Assembly: GCA_905215625.1 (NCBI GenBank)
Contig: CAJMQQ010000034.1
Coordinates: forward strand, 1-29,877
Direction of reading: 5' to 3'
Origin: an uncultured bacterium
Lineage (GTDB): Bacteria > Bacillota > Clostridia > Lachnospirales > Lachnospiraceae
DNA length: 29,877 nt
Numbering within the stretch: position 1 is the first letter of the stretch; each line of letters begins with the position of its first letter. Shown piece by piece: positions 21,945-29,877 of this stretch. The notes under the pieces are model-generated. The model was not told where the DNA came from. It did not search any database and saw only the letters and a list, made by a program, of their open reading frames with translations. The position numbers and the translations under genes are program-made.

Positions 21945-23318
21945 TTACTGAAACCCTTTCATTTTCCGGATTTTGCTGAACCACTTAAAGTAAACCAAGA
22001 ATAAAATCGAGGTTACGGTCCAGGTTAAGGGGTAGCTGAAGCAGATGGTTTTAATATCCGGATATAGGGGAACTGCCACTACAATCCAGACCACGCGGAG
22101 CAGGCAGACGCCAAGGGCCGTCATAATCATGGGAATCCAGCAGTCTCCGATTCCGCGTAAAGCGCCGGAAAGGATTTCAATGCACACATAGGTAATCAGG
22201 GTAGGAACCAGGAAATGAAGGATTTCCACGCCTTTTGCAATGACCTCTGCGTCGGTGGTAAACAACAGGTAAATATACTGTCCGAACTGATAAAGGAGTA
22301 AGGAAAGGAAAATCGTGGCTCCGGCGCTGATACCGAGACAGACGCGGATTCCCTTATATACCCGCTCCAGTTTTCCTGCGCCGAAATTCTGCCCTACAAA
22401 GGTGGTAATAGAGATTCCAAAGGCATTGATAATGGTCCAGTAAATCACGTCGATTTTGCCGTAAGCCGTCCAGGCTGCCACTACATTGGTTCCCAGGGCG
22501 TTGACGCTGGACTGGATGATAATGTTGGAAGCCGAATACATGACGGACTGAAGTCCTGCAGGCAGGCCGATTTGGATAATTCTCAGAAGCATATCCGGAT
22601 GGATCCGGACTTCTCTCCAGTTTAAGCGGTACATATCATCTGTTTTTAAAAGGGTTGCAATGACCAGAACAGCGGCTGCTAACTGGGAAAGGATGGTGGC
22701 CCAGGCAGCTCCGGCTACGCCCATGCGGAAAAACAGCACCAGTACCACGTCCAGTACAATGTTGGTCATACAGCCGACAATCAGGAAATACAGGGGACGT
22801 TTGGAATCCCCGATTGCCCGCAAAATACCGGCTCCCATATTATAAAGAAGATTTCCGATTAAGCCCAGAAAATAAATACGCAGATACAGAATGGAATCTG
22901 CCATGGTCTCTTCGGGAGTCCCCATGGCTCTTAACGCCGCAGGAGCAGTAATAAGGCCGACTGCCATAATGACCAGTCCTCCGGCAATGGAAAAGGCAAC
23001 TGCAGTATGGACTGCCTGGGAAACCTTTGCCTGCTGTCTGGCACCATAAAACTGGGAGATAATAACCGTAGCGCCAGAAGACAGACCGATAAAAAAGCCG
23101 ACCAGCAGGTTGATAATCATAGCGGCAGAACCGCCTACTGCGGCCAGGCCTTCCTTTCCCACAAACCGGCCTACGATAATGGCATCTACCGTATTGTAAA
23201 GCTGCTGAAAAAAGGTTCCGAACAGAATGGGAAAGAAAAAGAGCAGAAGCTGTTTCCAGATTACGCCCTCAGTAATTTGATTCTGTACGGAGATAGAAGA
23301 TTTTCTTTTGTGACTCAT
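21945..23318 (-). CDS. MATE-family multidrug/metabolite exporter
   Basis: A 457-residue protein with about 12 membrane helices. The ATG at 23330 is in frame four codons earlier, but its following bases form the GGAGGG ribosome site, so the ATG at 23318 is used. The two-fold MATE repeat is visible: FFFPILFGTFFQQLYNTVDAIIVGRFVG (in two parts, FFFPILFGTFFQQL and YNTVDAIIVGRFVG), and in the C half IINAFGISITTFVGQNFGAG. AGILRAIGDSKRPLYFLIVG is the family's typical loop-helix. It should export organic cations or drugs in exchange for Na+ or H+. The nearest functional analogue may be DinF, since an SOS-like box lies upstream. Substrate unknown. Confidence 0.93.
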   Translation of the reverse strand: MSHKRKSSISVQNQITEGVIWKQLLLFFFPILFGTFFQQLYNTVDAIIVGRFVGKEGLAAVGGSAAMIINLLVGFFIGLSSGATVIISQFYGARQQAKVSQAVHTAVAFSIAGGLVIMAVGLITAPAALRAMGTPEETMADSILYLRIYFLGLIGNLLYNMGAGILRAIGDSKRPLYFLIVGCMTNIVLDVVLVLFFRMGVAGAAWATILSQLAAAVLVIATLLKTDDMYRLNWREVRIHPDMLLRIIQIGLPAGLQSVMYSASNIIIQSSVNALGTNVVAAWTAYGKIDVIYWTIINAFGISITTFVGQNFGAGKLERVYKGIRVCLGISAGATIFLSLLLYQFGQYIYLLFTTDAEVIAKGVEILHFLVPTLITYVCIEILSGALRGIGDCWIPMIMTALGVCLLRVVWIVVAVPLYPDIKTICFSYPLTWTVTSILFLVYFKWFSKIRKMKGFQ

Positions 23319-23357
23319 ACTGCCCTCCATAGATTAAAAAATCCTTTAAATAAGATC

Positions 23358-23385
23358 ATTATACTTCCTTTTTCGGAAAAGGCAA
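23358..23385 (-). promoter_or_regulatory. MATE gene promoter with a dyad in the spacer
   Basis: Read leftward: TTGCCT (complement of 23380-23385), 16 bp, TATAAT (complement of 23358-23363). Between them is the dyad CCTTTT-tcgg-AAAAGG (23367-23382), a possible operator covering the spacer and part of the -35. Confidence 0.7.
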
Positions 23386-23401
23386 TGGGAAACTTAAAAA
23401 A

Positions 23402-23413
23402 GAACATTTGTTC
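23402..23413. promoter_or_regulatory. Second LexA/DinR-like SOS box, upstream of the MATE gene
   Basis: GAACATTTGTTC fits GAAC-N4-GTTC exactly. With flanks, AGAACATTTGTTCT differs from the dinB box at only two central positions. It lies about 85 bp before the MATE start and 17 bp upstream of the proposed -35. It is therefore not placed as classically as the dinB box. Confidence 0.65.
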
Positions 23414-23478
23414 TATTTTATATCTATACTTTTGCGCGAAGCCATGTTATAATTTGAGATAACAAAACGAAATACCGA

Positions 23479-23946
23479 TTATCCGGCAGTTGTTTCCCTG
23501 GCTTTGGACAGCGCGGTTTCGATTGCGTTTAAGAGAACCTGGCAGGTATAGCGGGAGCTGCTTTCATAAGAGATATTTTCCAGGCTCTGATTCTTAAGAA
23601 TCTGCGATTCCAGCTGCTTCATAGAAGGTTCTACGAGAGGATACATGGTGGCGATGGATTCGTCTAAGGTTACCAGAGAGACTGAGGTGATTTTGTCAGA
23701 GTCTACGGTAACTTCCACATTGATGTTCTGTTTTCCTAAAGATACGGATGCAGAGTAGACTCCCGGTATGTAAGAAGTCTCCAGCTCTGTGGATGAGACG
23801 GAAGGAGCTGTCTGGCCGGAATCTGTTTTTCTGGTGCGGAGCATAAAGAGAAATAAAATAATCAAAAGGAGAGCCAGGCCAATAAAAATGGCGGTATAAA
23901 TGATTTCTTTCATTCGAAGTACGACGATTTTTGTGCGGGAACTCAT
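23479..23946 (-). CDS. Membrane-anchored FMN_bind-like protein lacking the flavinylation motif
   Basis: A 155-residue protein with a GGAGG ribosome site. One N-terminal membrane helix (residues ~14-36, IIYTAIFIGLALLLIILFLF) is followed by a short linker. The rest (~58-150) resembles an FMN-binding domain like those of RnfG/NqrC: YIPGVYSASVSLGKQNINVEVTV, then a long helix with repeated Ser/Glu, then SSSRYTCQVLLNAIETAL. In true flavoproteins the end reads SGATxTS, with FMN attached to the first Thr; here it is SSSRYT (129-134), so covalent FMN is unlikely. The function is unknown. The fold assignment is moderate confidence. It is divergent from addB and points toward the MATE gene, 160 bp away, with no clear terminator between them. 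Confidence 0.7.
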   Translation of the reverse strand: MSSRTKIVVLRMKEIIYTAIFIGLALLLIILFLFMLRTRKTDSGQTAPSVSSTELETSYIPGVYSASVSLGKQNINVEVTVDSDKITSVSLVTLDESIATMYPLVEPSMKQLESQILKNQSLENISYESSSRYTCQVLLNAIETALSKARETTAG

Positions 23947-24019
23947 AGAAAGACCTCCGGATAAGTTTACTACAATCTATTAGAAACCAGAAGAAATTAT
24001 GATAGGAAAGAAGGGCGTT

Positions 24020-27000
24020 ATGGGATTACAATTTGTATTTGGAAGCTCCGGCTCCGGAAAAACCCACTATTTATATCAAGAAGCAGTCAGACTGGCAGTA
24101 CAGGAACCGGAGACTACAGTGTTATTTATGGTTCCAGAACAGTTTACCATGCAGGCACAAAAGGAAATTATTACTATCCATCCCAATCACGGAATGATGA
24201 ACATTGATGTGCTGAGTTTCCGCCGTCTGGCCTACAGGGTCTTTGAAGAATTGTCTGTAAAAAATCTGACGGTTCTGGATGACATGGGAAAATCCATGGT
24301 GCTGCGGAAAGTAGCAGCGGAAAAGAAGGCAGATCTGGGCCTATATCAGAGCCAGTTAAATAAAAGCGGATTTATCAGCCAGTTAAAGTCCATGCTGTCG
24401 GAGTTTTACCAGTATGGGATCAGCAGAGGCCAGTTAGAAGAACTTCTGGGGCAGACAGACCGGCCTTTATTAAAGCATAAGCTTCAGGATATGCTGGTAA
24501 TGTATCAGGGATTTGAAGAATACATAAAAGACCGGTTTTCCACAGCCGAAGAGATTCTGGAAACCTTATGCACCGTACTTCCAAAGTCAGAGTTTATTAA
24601 AAACAGCCAGATCTATTTAGATGGATACACCGGTTTTACGCCAGTCCAGTACCGGATTATCGGGCTGCTTTTAAAATATGCAAAAGGGGTTACGGTCAGC
24701 ATTACCATTGACCCTGGCTCTAATCCGTATCAGGAAGAATCCATTCAGCATCTGTTTTACATGGGAAAGCATACGGTTTCCCGAATTGGAAAGCAGGCAG
24801 CAAAGATGGCGGTTTCCAAGCTGCCGGATTTGTGTATGGACGGCCATCCAAGATTTAAAGAGGCGCCGGCCCTGGGGTTTCTGGAAAAAAATCTGTTCCG
24901 CGGATTTGTGCCTTATGAGGAAACCAAAGGGGAACGTCCAGTGTCGGATCAGATCTGGGTTTACAAAGCAGTCAATCCAGCAGAAGAAGTCCGGTTCCTG
25001 GTAAGCCAGATCAGGCAGGCAGTCCGGAAGGAAGGAATGCGCTACCGGGAGATAGGCGTTATTACAGGAGATTTAAGCGGTTATGGAAAAGAAGTGTCCC
25101 ATCAGTTTAAAGAGGCAGGGATTCCCTGTTTCCTGGATGATAAGAGAAATATTACGGAAAATCCGCTGGTTGAGTGGATTCGCGCCTTATTAGCAGTCAT
25201 CAGTGAAGATTTTTCCTATGAAAGTATGTTCCGTTACTTAAAATGCGGCCTGTCAGAAAGTCTGGGAGAAGAACCGGATTTGGCAGAAGGAGAGCAGATT
25301 CCCTGGAAGCATTCCCTGATGACGGATCGGCTGGAAAACTATGTGCGCGCATTGGGAATCCGTGGGTACAGCCGGTGGAACTCCCAGTGGGAGTGGACCT
25401 ACAAAGGGGCGGCAGATATTAATTTAGAAGAGTTAAATCAGTTCCGCCAGGCTGTTTTGCAGCCGATTCTTCCATTCAGGCAGGCATTTCTGGAAGAAGG
25501 AGCCACAGTGGATTCTATTACCCAGGCGTTAAAGGAGTATTTAGAGCAGGCAGATGCCAGAGGAAAGCTGGAATGGTATCAGAGCCGGTTTGAGGCTCAG
25601 GGCCAGGAAAGTCTGGCAAAGGAGTACAGCCAGGCCTATGATTTAGTGGAGGAATTGTTTGAACGGCTGACCGCTCTTCTGGGAGAAGAGCAGGTGACCA
25701 GAAAAGAATATGCGGAAATTCTGGATGCTGGTTTTGAGGAAATCCAGGTCGGCTCCCTTCCGGCTGCCATTGACAGGGTGGTAGTAGGCGATGTGACCAG
25801 AACCCGTCTGAATGAAGTGAAAATTCTGTTTTTCTTAGGTGTGAATGAAGGGATTATTCCCCAGAAAAAAGACAGGCAGAGCATCTTGACCGATCAGGAC
25901 AGGGAGTTTTTTACTGCCCATAATCTGGAACTGGCTCCCACAGCCAGGGAGGACGGCTGCATCCAGAGATTTTACCAGTATCTGATTCTTTCCAAGCCAT
26001 CGTTCCGTCTGGTTTTAACTTTTTCTGCCATGTCCCAGGATGGCCAGGCGAGACGGCCTTCTGTGCTGATTGGAGATGTGCGCCGCCTGTTTCCGCAGGT
26101 GGAGATCCTGGAAAAAGAAGGGGTCAGCTGGCCGGTTCAGTCTGAGGGGGAAGGAATCCGCCGGCTGATAAAAGGTCTGACCGCCAGCCAGGAAGCAGGG
26201 CAGACAGGAGATGATACAGAATTTGATGCAGAATTCCTGGAACTGTATAAATGGTTCTTTTCTGATAAAAACTGGCAGGATCAAGTCCGCCGGATTACCG
26301 AAGCAGCTTTTACTTCCTATGAAGAAAGAGGGATTGGAAAGGCGGCTGCGAGAGCCTTGTATGGCAGGATTTTACAAGGCAGCGTAACCAGGCTGGAGCA
26401 GTATGCCTCCTGTGCCTATGCCCATTTCTTAAAATATGGGTTAGAGTTGATGGAGCGCCAGGAGTATGAGGTGGCAGCTTCTGATATGGGCAATTTGTTC
26501 CATCAATCCATTGAATTGTGCTTTCAGACTGCCAGAGATCAGAAGATTGACTGGGCAGGATTAGGAGAAGAAGAGCGCCGCAGCCTGGTAAAACAATGTG
26601 TCCGTCAGGTAGCGGAGCAGTATGGAAACACGATTTTAAAAAGTTCTGCCCGCAACGAGTATCTGACCAGCCGGATTGAACGGATTACGGACAGAACCAT
26701 CTGGGCGCTGGCAGAACAGATTAAAAAAGGGGATTTTGTCCCGGTTGGATTTGAAGTGTCGTTTTCCGCCATTGACAATTTAAAGGCCATGAAGATTTCT
26801 TTATCAGAAGATGAAGAACTTCATCTGAAAGGCCGGATAGACCGTCTGGATCTGTGCGAAGATGAAAACCATGTGTATGTAAAAATTATCGACTATAAAT
26901 CCGGCAATACCAGTTTTGACCTGGCTGCATTATACTACGGACTTCAGCTCCAGCTGGTGGTATACATGGATGCGGCAGTAGAAAAAGAAGAGAAACGCCA

Positions 27001-27520
27001 TCCGGAAAAAGAGGTAGTTCCGGCCGGTATGTTCTATTACCATATCCAGGATCCGGTAGTGGACTGGGATCCAGATGCAGACGAGGATGACGAAAGTATT
27101 GAAGAAAAAATCTTAAGAAAGCTTCGGATGAGCGGTCTGGTAGACAGCGAGCTGGAGGTAATCCGCCATATGGATCGGGAGATTGAGAAGGAGTCCCAGG
27201 TGATACCGGTGGCCATGAAAGACGGGTTGATTGTAGAGGCTAAATCTTCCGTAGCCAACCGTCAGAGATTCAAAGCATTAAAACAGTATGTCCATGAGAA
27301 GCTGAAAAGCGCAGGACAGGAAATTCTGGCCGGAACCATTCCAGTAAATCCGTACAAGCAGGGAAACCGGACGGGCTGCGATTACTGCCCATACCATGCG
27401 GTCTGCGGATTTGACAAAAAAACTGCCGGTTATGGATACCGGCGCCTCCGCTCTTTAAAGACCGAGGATATCTGGAATGAGATTGAAGGACAGCAGAAAG
27501 GAGAACCATCATGTCAGTAG
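24020..27520 (+). CDS. addB: ATP-dependent helicase/deoxyribonuclease subunit B (AddB)
   Basis: A 1166-residue subunit of the AddAB helicase-nuclease that resects double-strand breaks for RecA loading. ATG 24020 (after AAAGAAGGG) gives the family start MGLQFVFG; ATG 23999 is an in-frame alternative. Walker A GSSGSGKT is at residues 8-15. The nuclease domain is C-terminal, with Asp941 (GRIDRLDL) and the DYKSG motif (Asp958, Lys960). The four iron-sulfur cysteines are all present: Cys798 (YASCAYAHF) and Cys1120, Cys1123, Cys1129 (GCDYCPYHAVCGF). The length is usual for AddB. The stop overlaps the addA start by 10 bp, so the subunits are made together. No SOS box was found before this gene. Confidence 0.96.
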   Translation: MGLQFVFGSSGSGKTHYLYQEAVRLAVQEPETTVLFMVPEQFTMQAQKEIITIHPNHGMMNIDVLSFRRLAYRVFEELSVKNLTVLDDMGKSMVLRKVAAEKKADLGLYQSQLNKSGFISQLKSMLSEFYQYGISRGQLEELLGQTDRPLLKHKLQDMLVMYQGFEEYIKDRFSTAEEILETLCTVLPKSEFIKNSQIYLDGYTGFTPVQYRIIGLLLKYAKGVTVSITIDPGSNPYQEESIQHLFYMGKHTVSRIGKQAAKMAVSKLPDLCMDGHPRFKEAPALGFLEKNLFRGFVPYEETKGERPVSDQIWVYKAVNPAEEVRFLVSQIRQAVRKEGMRYREIGVITGDLSGYGKEVSHQFKEAGIPCFLDDKRNITENPLVEWIRALLAVISEDFSYESMFRYLKCGLSESLGEEPDLAEGEQIPWKHSLMTDRLENYVRALGIRGYSRWNSQWEWTYKGAADINLEELNQFRQAVLQPILPFRQAFLEEGATVDSITQALKEYLEQADARGKLEWYQSRFEAQGQESLAKEYSQAYDLVEELFERLTALLGEEQVTRKEYAEILDAGFEEIQVGSLPAAIDRVVVGDVTRTRLNEVKILFFLGVNEGIIPQKKDRQSILTDQDREFFTAHNLELAPTAREDGCIQRFYQYLILSKPSFRLVLTFSAMSQDGQARRPSVLIGDVRRLFPQVEILEKEGVSWPVQSEGEGIRRLIKGLTASQEAGQTGDDTEFDAEFLELYKWFFSDKNWQDQVRRITEAAFTSYEERGIGKAAARALYGRILQGSVTRLEQYASCAYAHFLKYGLELMERQEYEVAASDMGNLFHQSIELCFQTARDQKIDWAGLGEEERRSLVKQCVRQVAEQYGNTILKSSARNEYLTSRIERITDRTIWALAEQIKKGDFVPVGFEVSFSAIDNLKAMKISLSEDEELHLKGRIDRLDLCEDENHVYVKIIDYKSGNTSFDLAALYYGLQLQLVVYMDAAVEKEEKRHPEKEVVPAGMFYYHIQDPVVDWDPDADEDDESIEEKILRKLRMSGLVDSELEVIRHMDREIEKESQVIPVAMKDGLIVEAKSSVANRQRFKALKQYVHEKLKSAGQEILAGTIPVNPYKQGNRTGCDYCPYHAVCGFDKKTAGYGYRRLRSLKTEDIWNEIEGQQKGEPSCQ

Positions 27521-29877
27521 CATGGACCAGGGGACAGCGCCAGGTCATTGATTACAGAGGCGGCAATCTTTTAGTTTCTGCAGCCGCAGGAAGCGGAAAG
27601 ACTGCGGTTTTAGTAGAGCGGATTGTAGAAATGATTACAGATAAAGACCATCCTATCGACATCGATCATCTGTTGATTATGACCTTTACCAATGCGGCGG
27701 CAGCAGAAATGCGGGAACGGATTCGGGACGCCATTGATAAACGGAGGGAAGAAAACCCGGCAGACAAACATTTAGAGCTTCAGTCCATTCTGGTTCCCAG
27801 GGCCCAGATTACCACCATTGACAGTTTCTGTCTGGGACTGATTCGGGAATATTATAACTATCTGGATATGGATCCCGCATTTCGAATCGGCGATCAGGGT
27901 GAACTTTCTCTTTTGCAGGGAGATGTGATGAAGGAACTGCTGGAGGACTGGTATGCTTCGGGAGATCCGGCATTTCTGCATTTTGCAGAAACCTATGCGT
28001 TAGGGAAAAGCGATTCTGGTATTGAGGATGTGATTTTCCAGGTATGGCGGTTTTCACAGAGCCATCCCTGGCCGGGGGAGTGGATTTTACAGTGCAGGAA
28101 GGAATTAGAGGAGACATCGGCAAAAGAGGTAGAAGAAAGTACCTGGATGAAGTTTTTAATGGACGACATCCATATGCAGGCTGAAGAGATGAGACGTCAC
28201 CTGCTGGTATGCGCCAGGGTCTGTGAAGAAGACAGCGGGCCTTTGGTTTACCGGGACACCATTCTGGAAGAAGCGGATATGGTAGGAAAATTTGCCCAGG
28301 CAGAGGACTATGAACGGTTTTTTGCGCTGCTAAACCATTCTTCTTTTGGAAAACTACCGCCTGTCCGCAGCAAAGAGGTGGCTCCGGAGAAAAAGAGCTT
28401 TGTAACCTCGTTTCGGGATCGGGTGAAAAAAATTGTAAAGGGCTGGCAGGAAAATTACGGCAGACAGCCTCTGGAGATGGTAATGGACACTCTGGCAGAA
28501 ACCAGAGAGACAACAGAGCTTTTGTTAAAACTTGCAGATGAATTTTCCAATCGGTTCCAGAAAGCAAAGAAAGAGCGGAACCTGGTAGATTTTAATGATC
28601 TGGAGCATTTTGCCCTGGAGGTGCTGTGGGAAACTAAGGATGGAAAACGCGTTCCTTCTGCCGCTGCTTATGAAGTGGGAAGCCGGTTTGAGGAAATCAT
28701 GGTAGACGAATACCAGGACAGCAACCTAGTGCAGGAGACGTTAATTAAAGCCATTTCCAAAGAAAAGGAAGGACGGCCCAACGTCTTTATGGTAGGAGAC
28801 GTAAAACAGAGTATTTACCGCTTCCGTCTGGCCAGACCGGATTTGTTCTTAGAGAAATATGAAACCTATTCAGAGGGAGAGGGAACTTATCAAAAAATTG
28901 AACTGCGTCAGAATTTCCGAAGCAGGGCTTCGGTTTTGCACAGCGTAAACGCCGTCTTTTACCAGATTATGAGAAAAAATCTGGGAGGAATCCAGTATAC
29001 AGAAGAGACGGCTCTTTATCCGGGAGCAGAGTTTGAACCTCCTGAGGAAGGAAAAGAACCCAGAACTGATACCGGTACGGAATTGCTGGTTGTGCCAACG
29101 GGCAGTCAGGTATTAGAGGGGTTGGAGGAAGACGCTGCAGATTATACGGAACGGGAACTGGAAGCCAGGATGATTGCGGCAAAAATCCGCAGTCTGACAG
29201 ATAAAGAAAAGGGACTTCTGGTGTGGGATAAGAAACAGGGGTCCTACCGGACAGCAGCTCTGGGAGACATTGTTATTTTGCTCCGGAGCGTGACCGGATG
29301 GGCAGAAGTCCTGGTCAGCGTATTGATGAATGCAGGGATTCCGGCGGCCGCCCAAACCCAGACCGGATATTTTGACACCGTAGAGGTGGAAACCATGCTG
29401 AGCCTGCTGGCGATTGTGGACAACCCCTTTCAGGATATTCCACTGGCCTGTGTGTTAAAATCCCCGATTATCGGGATGACAGAGGAGCAGCTTGCGTGGC
29501 TGATGGCAAACTATAAGCAGTATTCCGGGAAAAATAAATATGGAGACAGAGGCCTTTACGGCGCAGTCCGTTTCTGGCTTTCCGGAGAAGAAGATTCCCG
29601 AATGACGGAAGAAAAACCAGACATTACCGAAAAACTGGAAAAACTGGAAGAAATGCTTCAGGAATATCAGTTCCTTGCCACTTGGCTTCCCATTCACGAA
29701 TTGCTTTACCAGATTTACCAAAAAAGCGGGTATTATGATTACGTTTCTGCCATGCCGGCTGGCCGGACCAGACAGGCTAACCTGGATATGCTGGCAGAAA
29801 AGGCATCGGCTTACGAGAATACCAGTTATAAAGGACTATTTCACTTTATCCGCTACATTGAAAAACTGAAAAAATTT
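27511..29877 (+). CDS. addA: ATP-dependent helicase/nuclease subunit A (AddA), 3'-truncated by the window edge
   Basis: The frame is open from ATG 27511 (AAAGGAGAA ribosome site inside addB) to the end of the window: 789 codons of a protein usually ~1200 residues long. UvrD-type helicase motifs are clear: motif I AAAGSGKT (24-31), Ia TFTNAAAAEMRERI, motif II DEYQD (399-403), motif III GDVKQSIYRFRLARP and LRQNFRS (motif IV). The remaining helicase motifs and the C-terminal nuclease domain lie beyond the window. It partners AddB; the 10-bp overlap couples translation. Confidence 0.96.
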   Translation, partial: MSVAWTRGQRQVIDYRGGNLLVSAAAGSGKTAVLVERIVEMITDKDHPIDIDHLLIMTFTNAAAAEMRERIRDAIDKRREENPADKHLELQSILVPRAQITTIDSFCLGLIREYYNYLDMDPAFRIGDQGELSLLQGDVMKELLEDWYASGDPAFLHFAETYALGKSDSGIEDVIFQVWRFSQSHPWPGEWILQCRKELEETSAKEVEESTWMKFLMDDIHMQAEEMRRHLLVCARVCEEDSGPLVYRDTILEEADMVGKFAQAEDYERFFALLNHSSFGKLPPVRSKEVAPEKKSFVTSFRDRVKKIVKGWQENYGRQPLEMVMDTLAETRETTELLLKLADEFSNRFQKAKKERNLVDFNDLEHFALEVLWETKDGKRVPSAAAYEVGSRFEEIMVDEYQDSNLVQETLIKAISKEKEGRPNVFMVGDVKQSIYRFRLARPDLFLEKYETYSEGEGTYQKIELRQNFRSRASVLHSVNAVFYQIMRKNLGGIQYTEETALYPGAEFEPPEEGKEPRTDTGTELLVVPTGSQVLEGLEEDAADYTERELEARMIAAKIRSLTDKEKGLLVWDKKQGSYRTAALGDIVILLRSVTGWAEVLVSVLMNAGIPAAAQTQTGYFDTVEVETMLSLLAIVDNPFQDIPLACVLKSPIIGMTEEQLAWLMANYKQYSGKNKYGDRGLYGAVRFWLSGEEDSRMTEEKPDITEKLEKLEEMLQEYQFLATWLPIHELLYQIYQKSGYYDYVSAMPAGRTRQANLDMLAEKASAYENTSYKGLFHFIRYIEKLKKF

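Noticed and set aside
23425..23453. Rightward TATAAT (23448-23453) near the second SOS box
   Set aside because: The matching -35 position (TATACT) is weak and the transcript would be antisense to the FMN_bind-like gene; likely chance in AT-rich DNA.
23947..24019. Possible SOS box before addB
   Set aside because: No GAAC-N4-GTTC or near match is present; a TACAAT -10 can be seen but no acceptable -35.
27809..28567. Leftward ORF of 252 codons
   Set aside because: Antisense to addA, whose own frame is open and carries helicase motifs.
1..29877. CRISPR arrays, IS elements, prophage genes, tRNA or rRNA genes
   Set aside because: No regularly spaced repeats, transposase or phage motifs, or tRNA/rRNA-like sequence were seen on either strand.

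Overview
The window looks like chromosomal DNA of an anaerobic, gut-type Firmicute, most likely a Lachnospiraceae / Clostridium cluster XIVa member. The reasons are strong GGAGG ribosome sites, Gram-positive AddAB and ScpAB, class III (oxygen-sensitive) ribonucleotide reductase, a biotin-dependent Na+-pump decarboxylase operon, and secreted SH3/glucosaminidase and cohesin proteins. No phage, IS, CRISPR, tRNA or rRNA was seen. The assignment is inference from gene content, not from a marker gene.

Layout. 1-3420: the 3' part of an RsmF-type rRNA methyltransferase meets, tail to tail with overlap, a leftward pair: Y-family polymerase dinB followed by an RluA-family pseudouridine synthase. The dinB promoter carries a perfect SOS (LexA/DinR) box in its spacer. 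3544-4851: a D,D-carboxypeptidase. 4852-5118: a compact control region with a hairpin, a divergent promoter pair built on a 9-bp dyad, and a candidate Rex site. 5119-10378: five genes encoding an acyl-CoA carboxyltransferase (MmdA/12S type), a lipoprotein-like OadG, a biotin carrier, the OadB membrane pump and an OadA/5S carboxyltransferase. Together these are all the parts of both a Na+-pumping decarboxylase and a transcarboxylase. 10592-14348: a promoter-driven pair of envelope proteins, a glucosaminidase interrupted by a Ser/Gly-rich linker and a membrane-anchored cohesin-domain protein, sharing a cadherin-like beta-sandwich. 14432-18474: scpA, scpB, dUTPase, a TPR lipoprotein and hflX, tightly packed. 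18482-21090: a candidate double NrdR operator/promoter and a leader precede nrdD, which is fused to a C-terminal thioredoxin-like domain. 21160-21937: a self-contained, AT-richer module (HTH regulator plus four-helix membrane protein) with duplicated operator repeats. 21945-23946: leftward MATE exporter and a membrane-anchored FMN_bind-like protein, with a second SOS-like box upstream of the MATE gene. 24020 to the end: addB and the start of addA, the double-strand-break repair helicase-nuclease.

Themes. DNA damage and nucleotide supply recur: SOS-controlled dinB, possibly an SOS-controlled DinF-like MATE, AddAB, dUTPase and NrdD. The central operon couples carboxyl-group chemistry to a sodium gradient and may be redox-controlled. 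The most unusual items are the two matching AGAACAT-NN-GTTCT boxes, the hybrid transcarboxylase/Na+ pump operon with its candidate Rex site, the candidate NrdR operator before an NrdD-thioredoxin fusion, and the split glucosaminidase.
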